Part shown: positions 25,759 to 33,652 of the stretch, one piece after another
Numbering within the stretch: position 1 is the first letter of the stretch
Layout: each line of letters opens with the position of its first letter
NCBI GenBank assembly: GCA_965275905.1
Contig: CBDHYJ010000077.1
Span: 76,773 to 140,772, forward strand
Source of the DNA: CBDAQD01 sp965275905
GTDB taxonomy: Bacteria > Pseudomonadota > Alphaproteobacteria > Rhizobiales > JAJFHC01
Direction of reading: 5' to 3'
Length of the DNA stretch: 64,000 bases
The notes under the pieces: model-generated
The model's input: the letters and a program-made list of their open reading frames with translations, nothing else
Database searches by the model: none
Told to the model about the DNA's origin: nothing
Made by a program: the position numbers and the translations under genes

Positions 25759-26631
25759 TTACGCCCTCTGGCCGAACAGACCGGTCGGCCGGAACAGCAG
25801 GATAAGGATGAAGATCAGGGAGATCCCGAGCTTGCCGAGGCTCTCGCCGAAGAACAGACCGCCCAGAGATTCCGTTACGCCAATGATGAAGCCGCCGATC
25901 AGGGCACCGACAAAACTGCCCATTCCGCCGAGCACGACGACCGTGAAGGCGATCAGCACGAAGGTGTATCCGATCTGAGGCGAAATCGGGAACGTGGGTG
26001 CGAGCAGACAGGCGGCGGCTCCGAGGCACGCAGTGCCGATACCGAAGCTGACGGCGAAGACGTGGTCAACGTTTATGCCGACCAGCCGCGCGCCCTGGCG
26101 TTCCTTGGCAACCGCACGGATTGCCTTGCCCGTATCGGTGCGGGCGATGAAGATCCAGAGCGCCACGGTGATGGCAAGCGACGCGACGAAGGCCGCGATC
26201 TGCGGAATCACCAGATAGGTGATACCGAGATCAATGCCGTCGATATCGTAAGGCACGCGCACGACGCGCTCGTTGGCCGTGAAGATGAAGAGTGCGAGAT
26301 TTTCGATGATGATCGACACGCCGAGCGTGACCAGAAGAATGATCTCGTCGCGGCCATGACTGGTCTGGCCGATCACGGAACGCTGCAGCCCGTACCCCAG
26401 GCAATAGGCAGCCGCGGCCACGATCGGCATCGCCAGGTAGGGATCCATGCCGGCCTGCGAATAAAGCAGCCACACACCGTACATGCACAGCATCAGGAGC
26501 GAGCCGTGCGCGAAATTGATGATGTGCAGCACGCCGTAGATCAGCGTGAGGCCCAGCGCGACCAGGGAGTAGATCGAACCGGTCATCAGGCCGTTGATCA
26601 CCGAGGCCGCTATGATCGACGGATCATACAT
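25759..26631 (-). CDS. livH: Branched-chain-type ABC transporter permease LivH
   Basis: This 290-residue permease has the LivH hallmark GSIYSLVALGLTLIYGVLHIINFAHGSLLMLCMY near the N terminus, KAIRAVAKERQGARLVGINVDHVFAVSFGIGTACLGAAACL in the coupling region, and GGMGSFVGALIGGFIIGVTESL near the end. It has about eight helices. It lies downstream of livK, separated by 344 bases that contain a 267-bp inverted-repeat element, so its expression may be set by that element. Confidence 0.92.
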   Translation of the reverse strand: MYDPSIIAASVINGLMTGSIYSLVALGLTLIYGVLHIINFAHGSLLMLCMYGVWLLYSQAGMDPYLAMPIVAAAAYCLGYGLQRSVIGQTSHGRDEIILLVTLGVSIIIENLALFIFTANERVVRVPYDIDGIDLGITYLVIPQIAAFVASLAITVALWIFIARTDTGKAIRAVAKERQGARLVGINVDHVFAVSFGIGTACLGAAACLLAPTFPISPQIGYTFVLIAFTVVVLGGMGSFVGALIGGFIIGVTESLGGLFFGESLGKLGISLIFILILLFRPTGLFGQRA

Positions 26632-26658
26632 GTGCCGGTCTTCTTAAGAGGAACATTA

Positions 26659-26925
26659 GAGCGAGATGAGGTCAGATTGAATCGTTCTGCCGGATTGCAC
26701 TTTTGTCAGGATCGAGGGTTTTGGCGAAGGCCATACCGGGGGTACGGTCGAGACAAAACCCGATGGAAATGGCAAAAAGGCATCCGGCCCAAAGGGTTGA
26801 ATGAAATCGACCATCCACGGCGTCAGGTCTTTCGACCGTAGCCCCACTACGCTTCTCAAGACCTTCCTGGTGGACTGGTGCGATTTCATGCAACAGAACT
26901 GCTTCAATCTGACCTCATCTCGCTC
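26659..26925. mobile_element. MITE-like element with 23-bp terminal inverted repeats inside the liv operon
   Basis: The ends 26659-26681 and 26903-26925 are perfect 23-bp inverted repeats beginning GAGCGAGATGAGGTCAG. Similarity continues a further 8 or so bases inward (TCGTTCTG versus GCAGTTCTG). Both outer ends abut TA (26657-26658, 26926-26927), as expected for TA target duplication by an IS630/Tc1-type transposase. There is no transposase gene inside. Internal inverted repeats (GGGTTTTG/CAAAACCC and CCATACC/GGTACGG) would make a strong RNA fold between livK and livH. Confidence 0.8.
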
Positions 26926-26975
26926 TAGACCGGCGGCGGGCCGCCCAGCCCGCCGCCGGTCGCTTCGACTGTTGA

Positions 26976-28205
26976 TCAGGCCGGGCGCGGGAACGCCGCC
27001 TTGGCGGTCGCGAACTCGGCCGGTGCGATGACCTCGATCTCCTTGCCGAGGATCTGCGTGTTCAGCGGCACGGCGGCCATGTTCTGGCCGTTGACGATCT
27101 TGGTCGGACCGTAAGGCATGATATGCCCGTCCCATGTGCTGTTCGTCAGCGCTTCGGTGATCTTGGCGCGGTCGGCGGAACCGGCGCGCTCAATGGCGTC
27201 GACCACGAACATCATGGCGGTGTAGGCCAGGAAGACTTCGTAGTTAAAGAACTTGCCGCCGTCGCGCGTTGCCTTGCGAACCTCGAGCGCCTTCGGGTTC
27301 TTCGGGTTGAACCAGTGATTGCAGTCCATGATGTACTGGGCCGCGTCGGGGAATTCCTTGAGGAACTTGTACTGCGAGGCAGCGCCGCCGAGCACGGAAT
27401 AGATCGCCTTCGGCTCGACCCGCTGGCGCTGCATTGTGCGGGCGAGAAGAACATACTCATTGTAATAGTTCGACGGGATCACGAGGTCCGGATTGGCGGC
27501 CTTGAGCTTGAGAACGATGTTGGAGAAGTCCCGGTTGGGAGACGGATGACCCAGTGTCTCGATGATCTCGAAGCCGGCATCCTGCAGGCCGTTGGTCATC
27601 AGCTTGGCTATACCGGTGCCGAACGGCGTGGAATTCTCGTGCACGATGGCGACGGTCTTTACCGGGTTACCGGCCGCCTTGTTCAGTTCGATGAGGCTGG
27701 ACACGCCCTGTTTCGCGATCACGCCGAAGCCCGGACCGAAGCGGAACGTATTGGTCAGGCCGCGGCTCACGATCTTGTCGGAGACACCGACGTCGACGAC
27801 GTGCGGGATGCCGTGTTTGGCCGCTTCCTGCGTGGTGGCCGTGGAGATGCCCGACGAATAGGCACCGACGATGGCGGCAACGCCCGCTTCCTGCATCTTG
27901 GTGACTTCCTGGGCGCCGACTTCGGCCTTCGACTGCGCGTCTCCCAGAAGCGCCTCGAGCTTTGCACCGCCCATGGACTTGATGCCGCCCGCCTTGTTGA
28001 CTTCGTCGATGGCAAGCTGGGCACCGAAACGGCACTGGCTGCCCGAGAACTGCAGGAAGCCGGTCACGGGATGGATCAGGCCGATCTTGATGGCATCGGC
28101 TGCGCGGGCGATATGCGGGAAGCCCATTGTGGCGGTCGCTGCCACAGCCGCGGTCCCCGCGACGAACTTGCGACGGTCGAGATGAGACATCTTCTTGTCA
28201 GTCAT
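26976..28205 (-). CDS. Branched-chain-type ABC transporter substrate-binding protein (LivK-like)
   Basis: This 409-residue Peripla_BP_6 binding protein has a leader HLDRRKFVAGTAAVAATATMGFPHIARA with paired arginines, suggesting Tat export. The mature part starts DAIKIGLIHPVTGFLQFSG and includes GAYSSGISTATTQEAAKHGIPHV and FRFGPGFGVIAKQG segments. ATG 28205 follows a GGGAGA site; earlier in-frame readings run into the regulator gene. The gntR stop overlaps its first codons by 8 bases. Homologues bind amino acids, amides, aromatic or short dicarboxylic acids, so the ligand is open. It is probably the specificity determinant of the pathway. Confidence 0.9.
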   Translation of the reverse strand: MTDKKMSHLDRRKFVAGTAAVAATATMGFPHIARAADAIKIGLIHPVTGFLQFSGSQCRFGAQLAIDEVNKAGGIKSMGGAKLEALLGDAQSKAEVGAQEVTKMQEAGVAAIVGAYSSGISTATTQEAAKHGIPHVVDVGVSDKIVSRGLTNTFRFGPGFGVIAKQGVSSLIELNKAAGNPVKTVAIVHENSTPFGTGIAKLMTNGLQDAGFEIIETLGHPSPNRDFSNIVLKLKAANPDLVIPSNYYNEYVLLARTMQRQRVEPKAIYSVLGGAASQYKFLKEFPDAAQYIMDCNHWFNPKNPKALEVRKATRDGGKFFNYEVFLAYTAMMFVVDAIERAGSADRAKITEALTNSTWDGHIMPYGPTKIVNGQNMAAVPLNTQILGKEIEVIAPAEFATAKAAFPRPA

Positions 28206-29109
28206 GGCTGATTTTCTCCCTGTCATGATCTTCATTTGATGGGCTGATTGGGGTGTCGTCCCCGGACATGGTGCCGTTGGCAACCGGCGACCAGCTGTTG
28301 GCGCCGTTGTTGCTGACCCGGTTGAGCAGCACCTCGTAGTGATAGCGATCCGGCCGGTAGAGGGCCTGGATGTATTCGACCGCACGGCCGTCCTGGTCGT
28401 AGACGACGCGGCGTACTTCCAGCAGCGGCGCGCCGACATCAACTTCCAGTGCCGCGGCGATTGTCGTATCGGCAACCGTCGCGGAAATGATCTGCCGTGC
28501 GGAACTTACGGCGACCCCGCTGCGCTCGAGCAATGTGAGCAGTGGCAGGCGCGCCATGTCCTCGGCCACGAAGGCCCGGCCGATGTCTTCTGGAATATGA
28601 GTGACGAGATAGGAGAACGTGTTGCCGTCCTGGCTGCGTACACGGACGGCTTTCTGGACGACGGCGCCGTCATCCAACGCCAGTGCAGCGGCGACTTCCG
28701 CGTTTGCTTCGACGTAACCGAAGTTCAGCACCCGGGCCTGGGTTTCGCGGCCCATGACGGACATGTTCTCCAGCCAGCCTTCGACGGATGCGCTGATGCG
28801 CGGCGGCGACGGCCGGGAAACAACCCGTGTACCCCTGCCCCGTTCGCGCACGACGAGGCCGGCCCCCGCCAGATCGTTCAGGGCCCGCTTCGCGGTGATA
28901 CGCGACACGGCGAATTCCGCCGCGATCTCGTTCTCCGAGGGAAGGAAGGAGCCGACGGCCAATTCGCCCGACTGAATCTTGGCTTTGAGGACCACAAAAA
29001 TCTGATGATAGAGGGGCGACTTGAGTCCGGAATCAATTGAAGCCGCCGCAGCGCCGCCGGTGTGTGCGGCGGCAGTCTGGTCTTTTCCCATGACCTGCGT
29101 GCGGTCCAC
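28198..29109 (-). CDS. GntR family regulator with UTRA domain (HutC subfamily)
   Basis: The 303-residue regulator has a GntR winged helix at about residues 30-100 (SPLYHQIFVVLKAKIQSGELAVGSFLPSENEIAAEFAVSRITAKRALNDLAGAGLVVRERGRGTRV) and a UTRA effector domain after it, ending in the typical VEYIQALYRPDRYHYEV. GTG 29109 is preferred because AGGGGAG lies 7 bases upstream; ATG 29091 has no site. It is the first gene of the operon and overlaps livK. It probably represses its own operon and releases it when a pathway substrate binds UTRA. Confidence 0.88.
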   Translation of the reverse strand: MDRTQVMGKDQTAAAHTGGAAAASIDSGLKSPLYHQIFVVLKAKIQSGELAVGSFLPSENEIAAEFAVSRITAKRALNDLAGAGLVVRERGRGTRVVSRPSPPRISASVEGWLENMSVMGRETQARVLNFGYVEANAEVAAALALDDGAVVQKAVRVRSQDGNTFSYLVTHIPEDIGRAFVAEDMARLPLLTLLERSGVAVSSARQIISATVADTTIAAALEVDVGAPLLEVRRVVYDQDGRAVEYIQALYRPDRYHYEVLLNRVSNNGANSWSPVANGTMSGDDTPISPSNEDHDREKISHD

Positions 29110-29169
29110 GCTTCGGCTCCCCTGTGTTTTGCTCTAGGTCCCGGGCCGCTTGCCTCGCCCAAGTTGGCT

Positions 29170-29193
29170 TAATAATATATCAACATACTATTA
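29170..29193. promoter_or_regulatory. AT-rich palindrome between gntR and the divergent tautomerase gene
   Basis: TAATAATAT and ATACTATTA form arms of an imperfect inverted repeat with one mismatch per arm around ATCAAC, in an otherwise GC-rich region. It lies 60 bases upstream of gntR and 32 bases upstream of the divergent gene. This is where a GntR-type operator and both -10 regions would be expected. Confidence 0.45.
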
Positions 29194-29224
29194 TGTCCAG
29201 TGAGAACGGTGCGCGGAGGGTGTC

Positions 29225-29794
29225 ATGCCGGTCATTACGGTCACGCTGATCGAGGGATATGACGAAGAAACACGGCGCAGATTGTCGGAAAACCTGACCG
29301 ATGCGACACGATCCGTTATCGCGGCACCTCTGGATGGAGTCACGGTCATCGTCAATGAAGTGGCGGCGGCTGGTTACATGCGTGGCCGCCAGGGCCGAAC
29401 GCCCGGAGCGCCCCTGCCCGCGCCGGACGAGGTGGTCCGGAGATTTCTCAGCGCCATGGAGGCGCGAGATCTGGACGCCGCCAGAGGCTTCCTCGCCGAG
29501 GACTTCGCGATGACGTTCCCCGGTGGAGCGACTTTTTCGTTGCCCGAGGAACTGGTCGCGTGGGCAAAGGACCGATACCGCTCCGTCGCCAAGACCTATG
29601 AGCATTTCGATACGACCGTCTCCAGCGAAGGCGCGGTCGTCTATTGCTTCGGGACGCTCAACGGCGAATGGCTCGACGGAACAGCATTTTCGGGGATCCG
29701 GTTTATCGACCGTTTCACAGTGGCGGAAGGCAAACTGGTCGATCAGAAGGTCTGGAACGACCTGGCGGAAGTCGCAGCGAACCGATCGAACTGA
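29225..29794 (+). CDS. Tautomerase-like domain fused to an NTF2/SnoaL-like domain
   Basis: This 189-residue protein has an N-terminal 4-oxalocrotonate-tautomerase module (residues 1-60, MPVITVTLIEGYDEETRRRL...GVTVIVNEV). The catalytic Pro follows the initiator Met. The two arginines of 4-OT (Arg11, Arg39 in mature numbering) are Tyr and Thr here. Residues 65-189 form an NTF2/SnoaL-like cavity domain (VRRFLSAMEARDLDAARGFLAEDFAMTFPGG...FIDRFTVAEGKLVDQKVW). The combination is unusual. A GCGGAGG site precedes ATG 29225. It is divergent from gntR and may serve the same pathway. Tautomerase, decarboxylase or hydratase chemistry is possible; none is proven. Confidence 0.75.
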   Translation: MPVITVTLIEGYDEETRRRLSENLTDATRSVIAAPLDGVTVIVNEVAAAGYMRGRQGRTPGAPLPAPDEVVRRFLSAMEARDLDAARGFLAEDFAMTFPGGATFSLPEELVAWAKDRYRSVAKTYEHFDTTVSSEGAVVYCFGTLNGEWLDGTAFSGIRFIDRFTVAEGKLVDQKVWNDLAEVAANRSN

Positions 29795-29801
29795 ATTCGT
29801 C

Positions 29802-29828
29802 GGAGGCGGGTGCAAAACACCCGCCTCC
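29802..29828. terminator. Bidirectional terminator hairpin between convergent genes
   Basis: GGAGGCGGGTG (29802-29812) and CACCCGCCTCC (29818-29828) form a perfect 11-bp stem with the 5-base loop CAAAA. It sits between the convergent tautomerase-fusion and TPR genes. No long U tract follows on either strand. Confidence 0.7.
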
Positions 29829-29860
29829 TGTCTTGTGGTTCTGCCCGGACGGACCTTTGA

Positions 29861-31201
29861 TCAGGCCGCCTGCCTTGCAGCCGTGCCGCCGTTGCCGGCC
29901 CGGTTCAGGAAGGACCGGTTGACGGGACTGTGCGGCTTGAGCGCCAGGCGCTCATTGGCAAGGCCTTCGGCCAGGTCTTTGAGCCCGCCGCGTACGGCCG
30001 CCTCGGTCAGCGTCCAGTCGATAATGTCACGCTGCGCGTGGCTGCCGCCAAACCCGTTGACGATGAACCGGCCCCGGTGGAGCGCTTCGGCCGCCGTTTC
30101 GTAGTCGCCGCGCCAGAAGGCCGTAAAGCCCTCGACAAGCGGCAGGCCCGTGGTCCGCGCCCAGCCTGCAGTCTCGGCCTGATCGGCGGTGTTGCTGCGA
30201 TAAGCGGCAACGATACGGTCAACCTCGGCGTCCCGGCCCGATCCCAGGTAGGACATCACGGCATGCCAGTCGTTGAACGGATAGAGATTTCCGTCCGCGT
30301 GCTGGTCCCAGGTCTGGGAGAGCTCCTGCCAGCGGTCGCCGACATCGTGGCCCGACAGGTGAAGCCGCCACAGCAGCGCGGAGGCGTCGACGAGGTCGAG
30401 GGCCACTTCGCTGCGGCCTTCGCGGATCGGCCCGTCATAGAGGGATAGCACCTGATCGACCTGTCCGAGGTCCAGATGGTAGAGCGCGCGGTGCCACCAG
30501 TTGTGGACCTTGAAGAAGTTGTCGTCTCCGGACCAGTGGGGTTCGCGGGCGATCATCCAGCCGATACCGTCTTCGGCACGGCCCTGCATCTCCATGACAT
30601 GAGCGACAGCGTGGTGCGCCCAGCAGTCGAGCGGCTGGAGGTCGATCGCAGTCCGACCGGCTTCTTCCGCCCTGGCATAGTCTCCCGCTTCCTCAAGCCC
30701 GAAGGACTGCATGCCCAGCACGATCGAATACCCGGGCACGTCCTGAGACCATTTCGGCAACGCTCTGGCGATCCGGTCGCGCATGTCCCGCGCATTGGCG
30801 CGGTAGAAGTCCATGAGATGACCGGACTGCAGGGCCACAAGGTCGCGCGGGAAGCGCATGTTGTGATGATCGAGGGCGACAGCGGCCTTCGTCCAGTTGC
30901 CGCCCAGCAAGTGATCGAGGGCGGCGATATTTGAGGCTTCACGCTCGTTCAGCGTCAGCGTCTTGGCGTGGGCGACAATGTTCCTGGCTTCTGCCGTGGC
31001 CTCCGGCTCGGTGGCGAGGCCATAAAGGTATGCCTTCAGTATGTAGGCCATGGCGAATTCCGGCGCCGCTTCGATGGCGCCGTCAACGCTGGCTACGGGG
31101 TCGCCGCGGTAAATATTGAATTCCGCAACAGCTTTATCGAACAGCTCGACGGCCTCGACCGTCGCTCCCGACAGGGTGTTTCCCTGGCGATCGGTTAGCA
31201 T
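29861..31201 (-). CDS. TPR protein, TTC38-like
   Basis: This 446-residue helical-repeat protein resembles the tetratricopeptide repeat 38 family, with AYILKAYLYGLATEPEATAEARNIVAHAKTLTLNEREASNIAALDHLLGGNW, LGMQSFGLEEAGDYARAEEAGRTAIDLQPLDCWAHHAVAHVMEMQGRAEDGIGWM and HWSGDDNFFKVHNWWHRALYHLDLG. The last two are the diagnostic conserved blocks. There is no signal peptide, so it is cytosolic. Function is unknown. ATG 31201 has GAGGAG upstream; the 22-residue longer in-frame reading adds only low-complexity sequence. It stands alone. Confidence 0.85.
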   Translation of the reverse strand: MLTDRQGNTLSGATVEAVELFDKAVAEFNIYRGDPVASVDGAIEAAPEFAMAYILKAYLYGLATEPEATAEARNIVAHAKTLTLNEREASNIAALDHLLGGNWTKAAVALDHHNMRFPRDLVALQSGHLMDFYRANARDMRDRIARALPKWSQDVPGYSIVLGMQSFGLEEAGDYARAEEAGRTAIDLQPLDCWAHHAVAHVMEMQGRAEDGIGWMIAREPHWSGDDNFFKVHNWWHRALYHLDLGQVDQVLSLYDGPIREGRSEVALDLVDASALLWRLHLSGHDVGDRWQELSQTWDQHADGNLYPFNDWHAVMSYLGSGRDAEVDRIVAAYRSNTADQAETAGWARTTGLPLVEGFTAFWRGDYETAAEALHRGRFIVNGFGGSHAQRDIIDWTLTEAAVRGGLKDLAEGLANERLALKPHSPVNRSFLNRAGNGGTAARQAA

Positions 31202-31505
31202 TGTTCGTCTCCTCTTTGGGTTCGGGGATTGGGGGATTTCATCGCTCTGGGACCGATCGTCGGGCAACAGTTAACGGCCGCAACCGCCACGTCGCCTACA
31301 ATCCTGCAGAATCCGATCTGCAACGATCCGTCCCAGTCCGTTCCTCGATGCATTTCTGGCCTGCTATTCGGGCCTTTTCCGGGGATCAACCATCCGAATA
31401 CCGGCTGCCTCTCCCCGGGTGCCGGAGCCATCCCGGCCCACGCCATATAGGGCGCGAGGTTGCGCCTCACAATGTCGCGCCCGAGAATTTTTCGATCCGA
31501 TGGCC
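31202..31505. other. Intergenic stretch, 304 bases
   Basis: This separates the start of the TPR gene from the stop of the DUF4166 gene, both on the minus strand. It must hold the TPR promoter, but I see no convincing hexamers, repeat or hairpin, and no believable ORF. Confidence 0.5.
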
Positions 31506-33236
31506 CTACGCGCCCGGACGACCGGCCGTTTTTTCGGTCGAAATGCGCTCGGGACCAGCCGTTTCAGGCTCCAACCAGCCTCGATAATGGGCAAGCGTGC
31601 CGAAGACCGGCAGGCTGAGCTTCACATCGAAGCGGAATCGCTTTTCGTCGTCCTCGTACTCGCGCGCTTCCGAGCGCGGCGCGAGATACGCCGGCAGCTT
31701 CATGCCGGCTATCGACCAGGAATTGATCGGCATGGTGATACCGGAGCGATCGCCAGTAATGCCGATCTCGAAAACGAAGGGATCGAATGTTTCGGTGAAC
31801 CTGCCATCGTGAGCGACGCCGAGCCGCGAGCAGAACCGGCGTCCATCGAAGTTCCGCGTCCAGGTCTCGACCGGCACGGCGTCGGCTTGTCTATCAAGTT
31901 CGCGGTCGACCGTGACGCAGACCGGCACGGACCGGCCGGCCGCAGGGAAGCCGAACAGCCGTGAGAAAAGCCACGCCACCAGACCGTTTCCGGTGTCGAT
32001 GTCGGCTTTGCCGCGCCACACCGGTTCGCCGGACTGGCCGTGAAAAGCCCGCAGCGCGGGTGGCAGAACATCGAAACTCTGACGTCCGATCGCTCTGCAG
32101 ATGGCACTGTCTTCGGCGTCAAAGCGGTCGACCGTCGTCGAAACCCGGTGCGGTTCCATCTCGGCTTCAATCTGCGACAGGGTCAGGCAATCGCTGGCCA
32201 GTTTCGCACCCTGCCCGATGTCGCCGCTGAGAAGCGCCCGAATGGCGGCCGCTGCCGGCAGGACGGGAACGAACAGGCCGTCGCCTTCCACCGCAAGGAG
32301 AGACCAGCGCAGGCGCCTGAGCGCGCCGTCCTCGTCGAGCCCCCGAATATCGACAACCATGCCGCCGCGGTCGGCTGTGGTCAGCCGTGTCAACTTCCGC
32401 GCTGCGAGCAGAAACGGGACCAGGAATCCGAGATCGGGGATGACACCGGCGCGGCGTAGACGGGCCAGGAACGCGATGCCGATCTGCTCCAGGCGGGACT
32501 CGAGGCCGGCGGAAAGCATGACGCGGGAGGAAACGTTGTGCCGCGGTCCCAGGAGTTCCGCATCGATCGTTTCAACCAGGGCAACCCTTCGCGTTCCCAG
32601 CCCGGGCACCACTATCCTTTTGGAACCGGTCCAGCCGGAAGTACTGGACAATCTGCCTTCCTGCCATACGGGAATTTCAACTCCGGCATAACTGAGGATG
32701 CCTTCTACAGCGGATCTCCCGACTTCGCTCTTTCCGCCGGGCGTGATGCAGATATCGATGGTATCGACGCGCCGAAGGCCAGCCGTCAGGTCGTTGACGA
32801 CAGCAGACGACAGGGCCGGTGTCGAGCTTGCTCCGGCAAGACCGGCGACGCCGTTCTTGAGCGCGACGTCGTTCAGGGCCTCTCGATATCCGGCCAGATA
32901 GTCACGCGCATCGGCCAGATCGATGGCGTGCGCGCCGGCCGACAGAATGTCTTCTGCCACCGCGTAACCCGCGCCCTGAAACGGGCCGGAACAGTCGATT
33001 ACAGCCCAGGGGCCAAGGTCCCGGAGGCGCTCCGCAAAGCCCTCGCGGTGATCGAGCGCCGCACCGTCGACTTGCGCGCTGCTGCCGGCGGATCGCAATT
33101 GTGCCGCAAGGCTCTTGGCACGGGCCTCGTTCCTGGAGGTCAGGACAAGTTCGAGTTCGGGGAATGCGCAGAGATGCCGGGCCAGTCGGGTTCCAAAGAC
33201 GCCCGTTGCCCCGAGGACCAGAACGCGTCTTGTCAT
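31506..33236 (-). CDS. Saccharopine dehydrogenase-like NAD(P)-binding protein with C-terminal DUF4166
   Basis: The 576-residue protein joins a Rossmann domain (MTRRVLVLGATGVFGTRLARHLCAFPELELVLTSRNEARAKSLAAQL, with DCSGPFQGAGYAVAEDILSAGAHAIDLADARDYL) to a C-terminal DUF4166 domain of about 180 residues (from VLPPALRAFHGQ to LAHYRGWLEPE). ATG 33236 overlaps the stop of the upstream DCC gene (TGATG). The Rossmann part resembles saccharopine-dehydrogenase-like reductases. Its substrate is unknown. A free-standing DUF4166 protein is encoded two genes upstream in the same operon, so the modules probably act together. Confidence 0.82.
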   Translation of the reverse strand: MTRRVLVLGATGVFGTRLARHLCAFPELELVLTSRNEARAKSLAAQLRSAGSSAQVDGAALDHREGFAERLRDLGPWAVIDCSGPFQGAGYAVAEDILSAGAHAIDLADARDYLAGYREALNDVALKNGVAGLAGASSTPALSSAVVNDLTAGLRRVDTIDICITPGGKSEVGRSAVEGILSYAGVEIPVWQEGRLSSTSGWTGSKRIVVPGLGTRRVALVETIDAELLGPRHNVSSRVMLSAGLESRLEQIGIAFLARLRRAGVIPDLGFLVPFLLAARKLTRLTTADRGGMVVDIRGLDEDGALRRLRWSLLAVEGDGLFVPVLPAAAAIRALLSGDIGQGAKLASDCLTLSQIEAEMEPHRVSTTVDRFDAEDSAICRAIGRQSFDVLPPALRAFHGQSGEPVWRGKADIDTGNGLVAWLFSRLFGFPAAGRSVPVCVTVDRELDRQADAVPVETWTRNFDGRRFCSRLGVAHDGRFTETFDPFVFEIGITGDRSGITMPINSWSIAGMKLPAYLAPRSEAREYEDDEKRFRFDVKLSLPVFGTLAHYRGWLEPETAGPERISTEKTAGRPGA

Positions 33237-33652
33237 CACTTCTGTTCCGGCAGCACGAAACGATGCCTGGTTTCCGCGTCCGGGACCAGACAGGTCTCGA
33301 AGCGGCCGAACAGCCTGTAGCGGTTACCTGCGATCAGGTCATAGAGGACGTCGCGAAGGGCTCTGGGCAGGAAACGGCCAACCCGCAGCATCCGTGCCGG
33401 TCCGTTCAGATGCGCCACCAGCGCGATGACGCCGTCGGACTTGGGCAGCGCCCTGCCGTTCTCGATAAACAGGAACGTTTCCGGCTCATCCGGATCGACT
33501 CCGTGCTCGTGCGCAATCGCGCGCCCTTCGTCGGACTGGATGGCGACGAACCGCATGGCAGGCGTCATTTCATGCTTCAGGGTGTATTGCACCGCACGCG
33601 AGCACAAGACGCACACACCGTCGAACAACCAGATCGGGGCCTGCTCGCTCAA
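33236..33652 (-). CDS. DUF393 / DCC family thiol oxidoreductase-like protein
   Basis: This 138-residue small protein has the DCC hallmark WLFDGVCVLCSRAVQYTLKHE near the N terminus (DxxCxxC), then FVAIQSDEGRAIAHEHGVDP and FLFIENGRALPKSDGVIALVAHL. These give a thioredoxin-like fold with a predicted redox pair. It overlaps the DUF4166 gene upstream (4 bases) and the Rossmann/DUF4166 gene downstream by 1 base. Co-occurrence of DUF393 with DUF4166 and NAD(P)-binding proteins suggests a redox step, but no substrate is known. Confidence 0.88.
   Translation of the reverse strand: MSEQAPIWLFDGVCVLCSRAVQYTLKHEMTPAMRFVAIQSDEGRAIAHEHGVDPDEPETFLFIENGRALPKSDGVIALVAHLNGPARMLRVGRFLPRALRDVLYDLIAGNRYRLFGRFETCLVPDAETRHRFVLPEQK

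Noticed and set aside
24073..25978. Two long plus-strand frames opposite livG and livM
   Set aside because: They show no family motifs and are mirror images of conserved transporter genes with clear Walker motifs and membrane helices.
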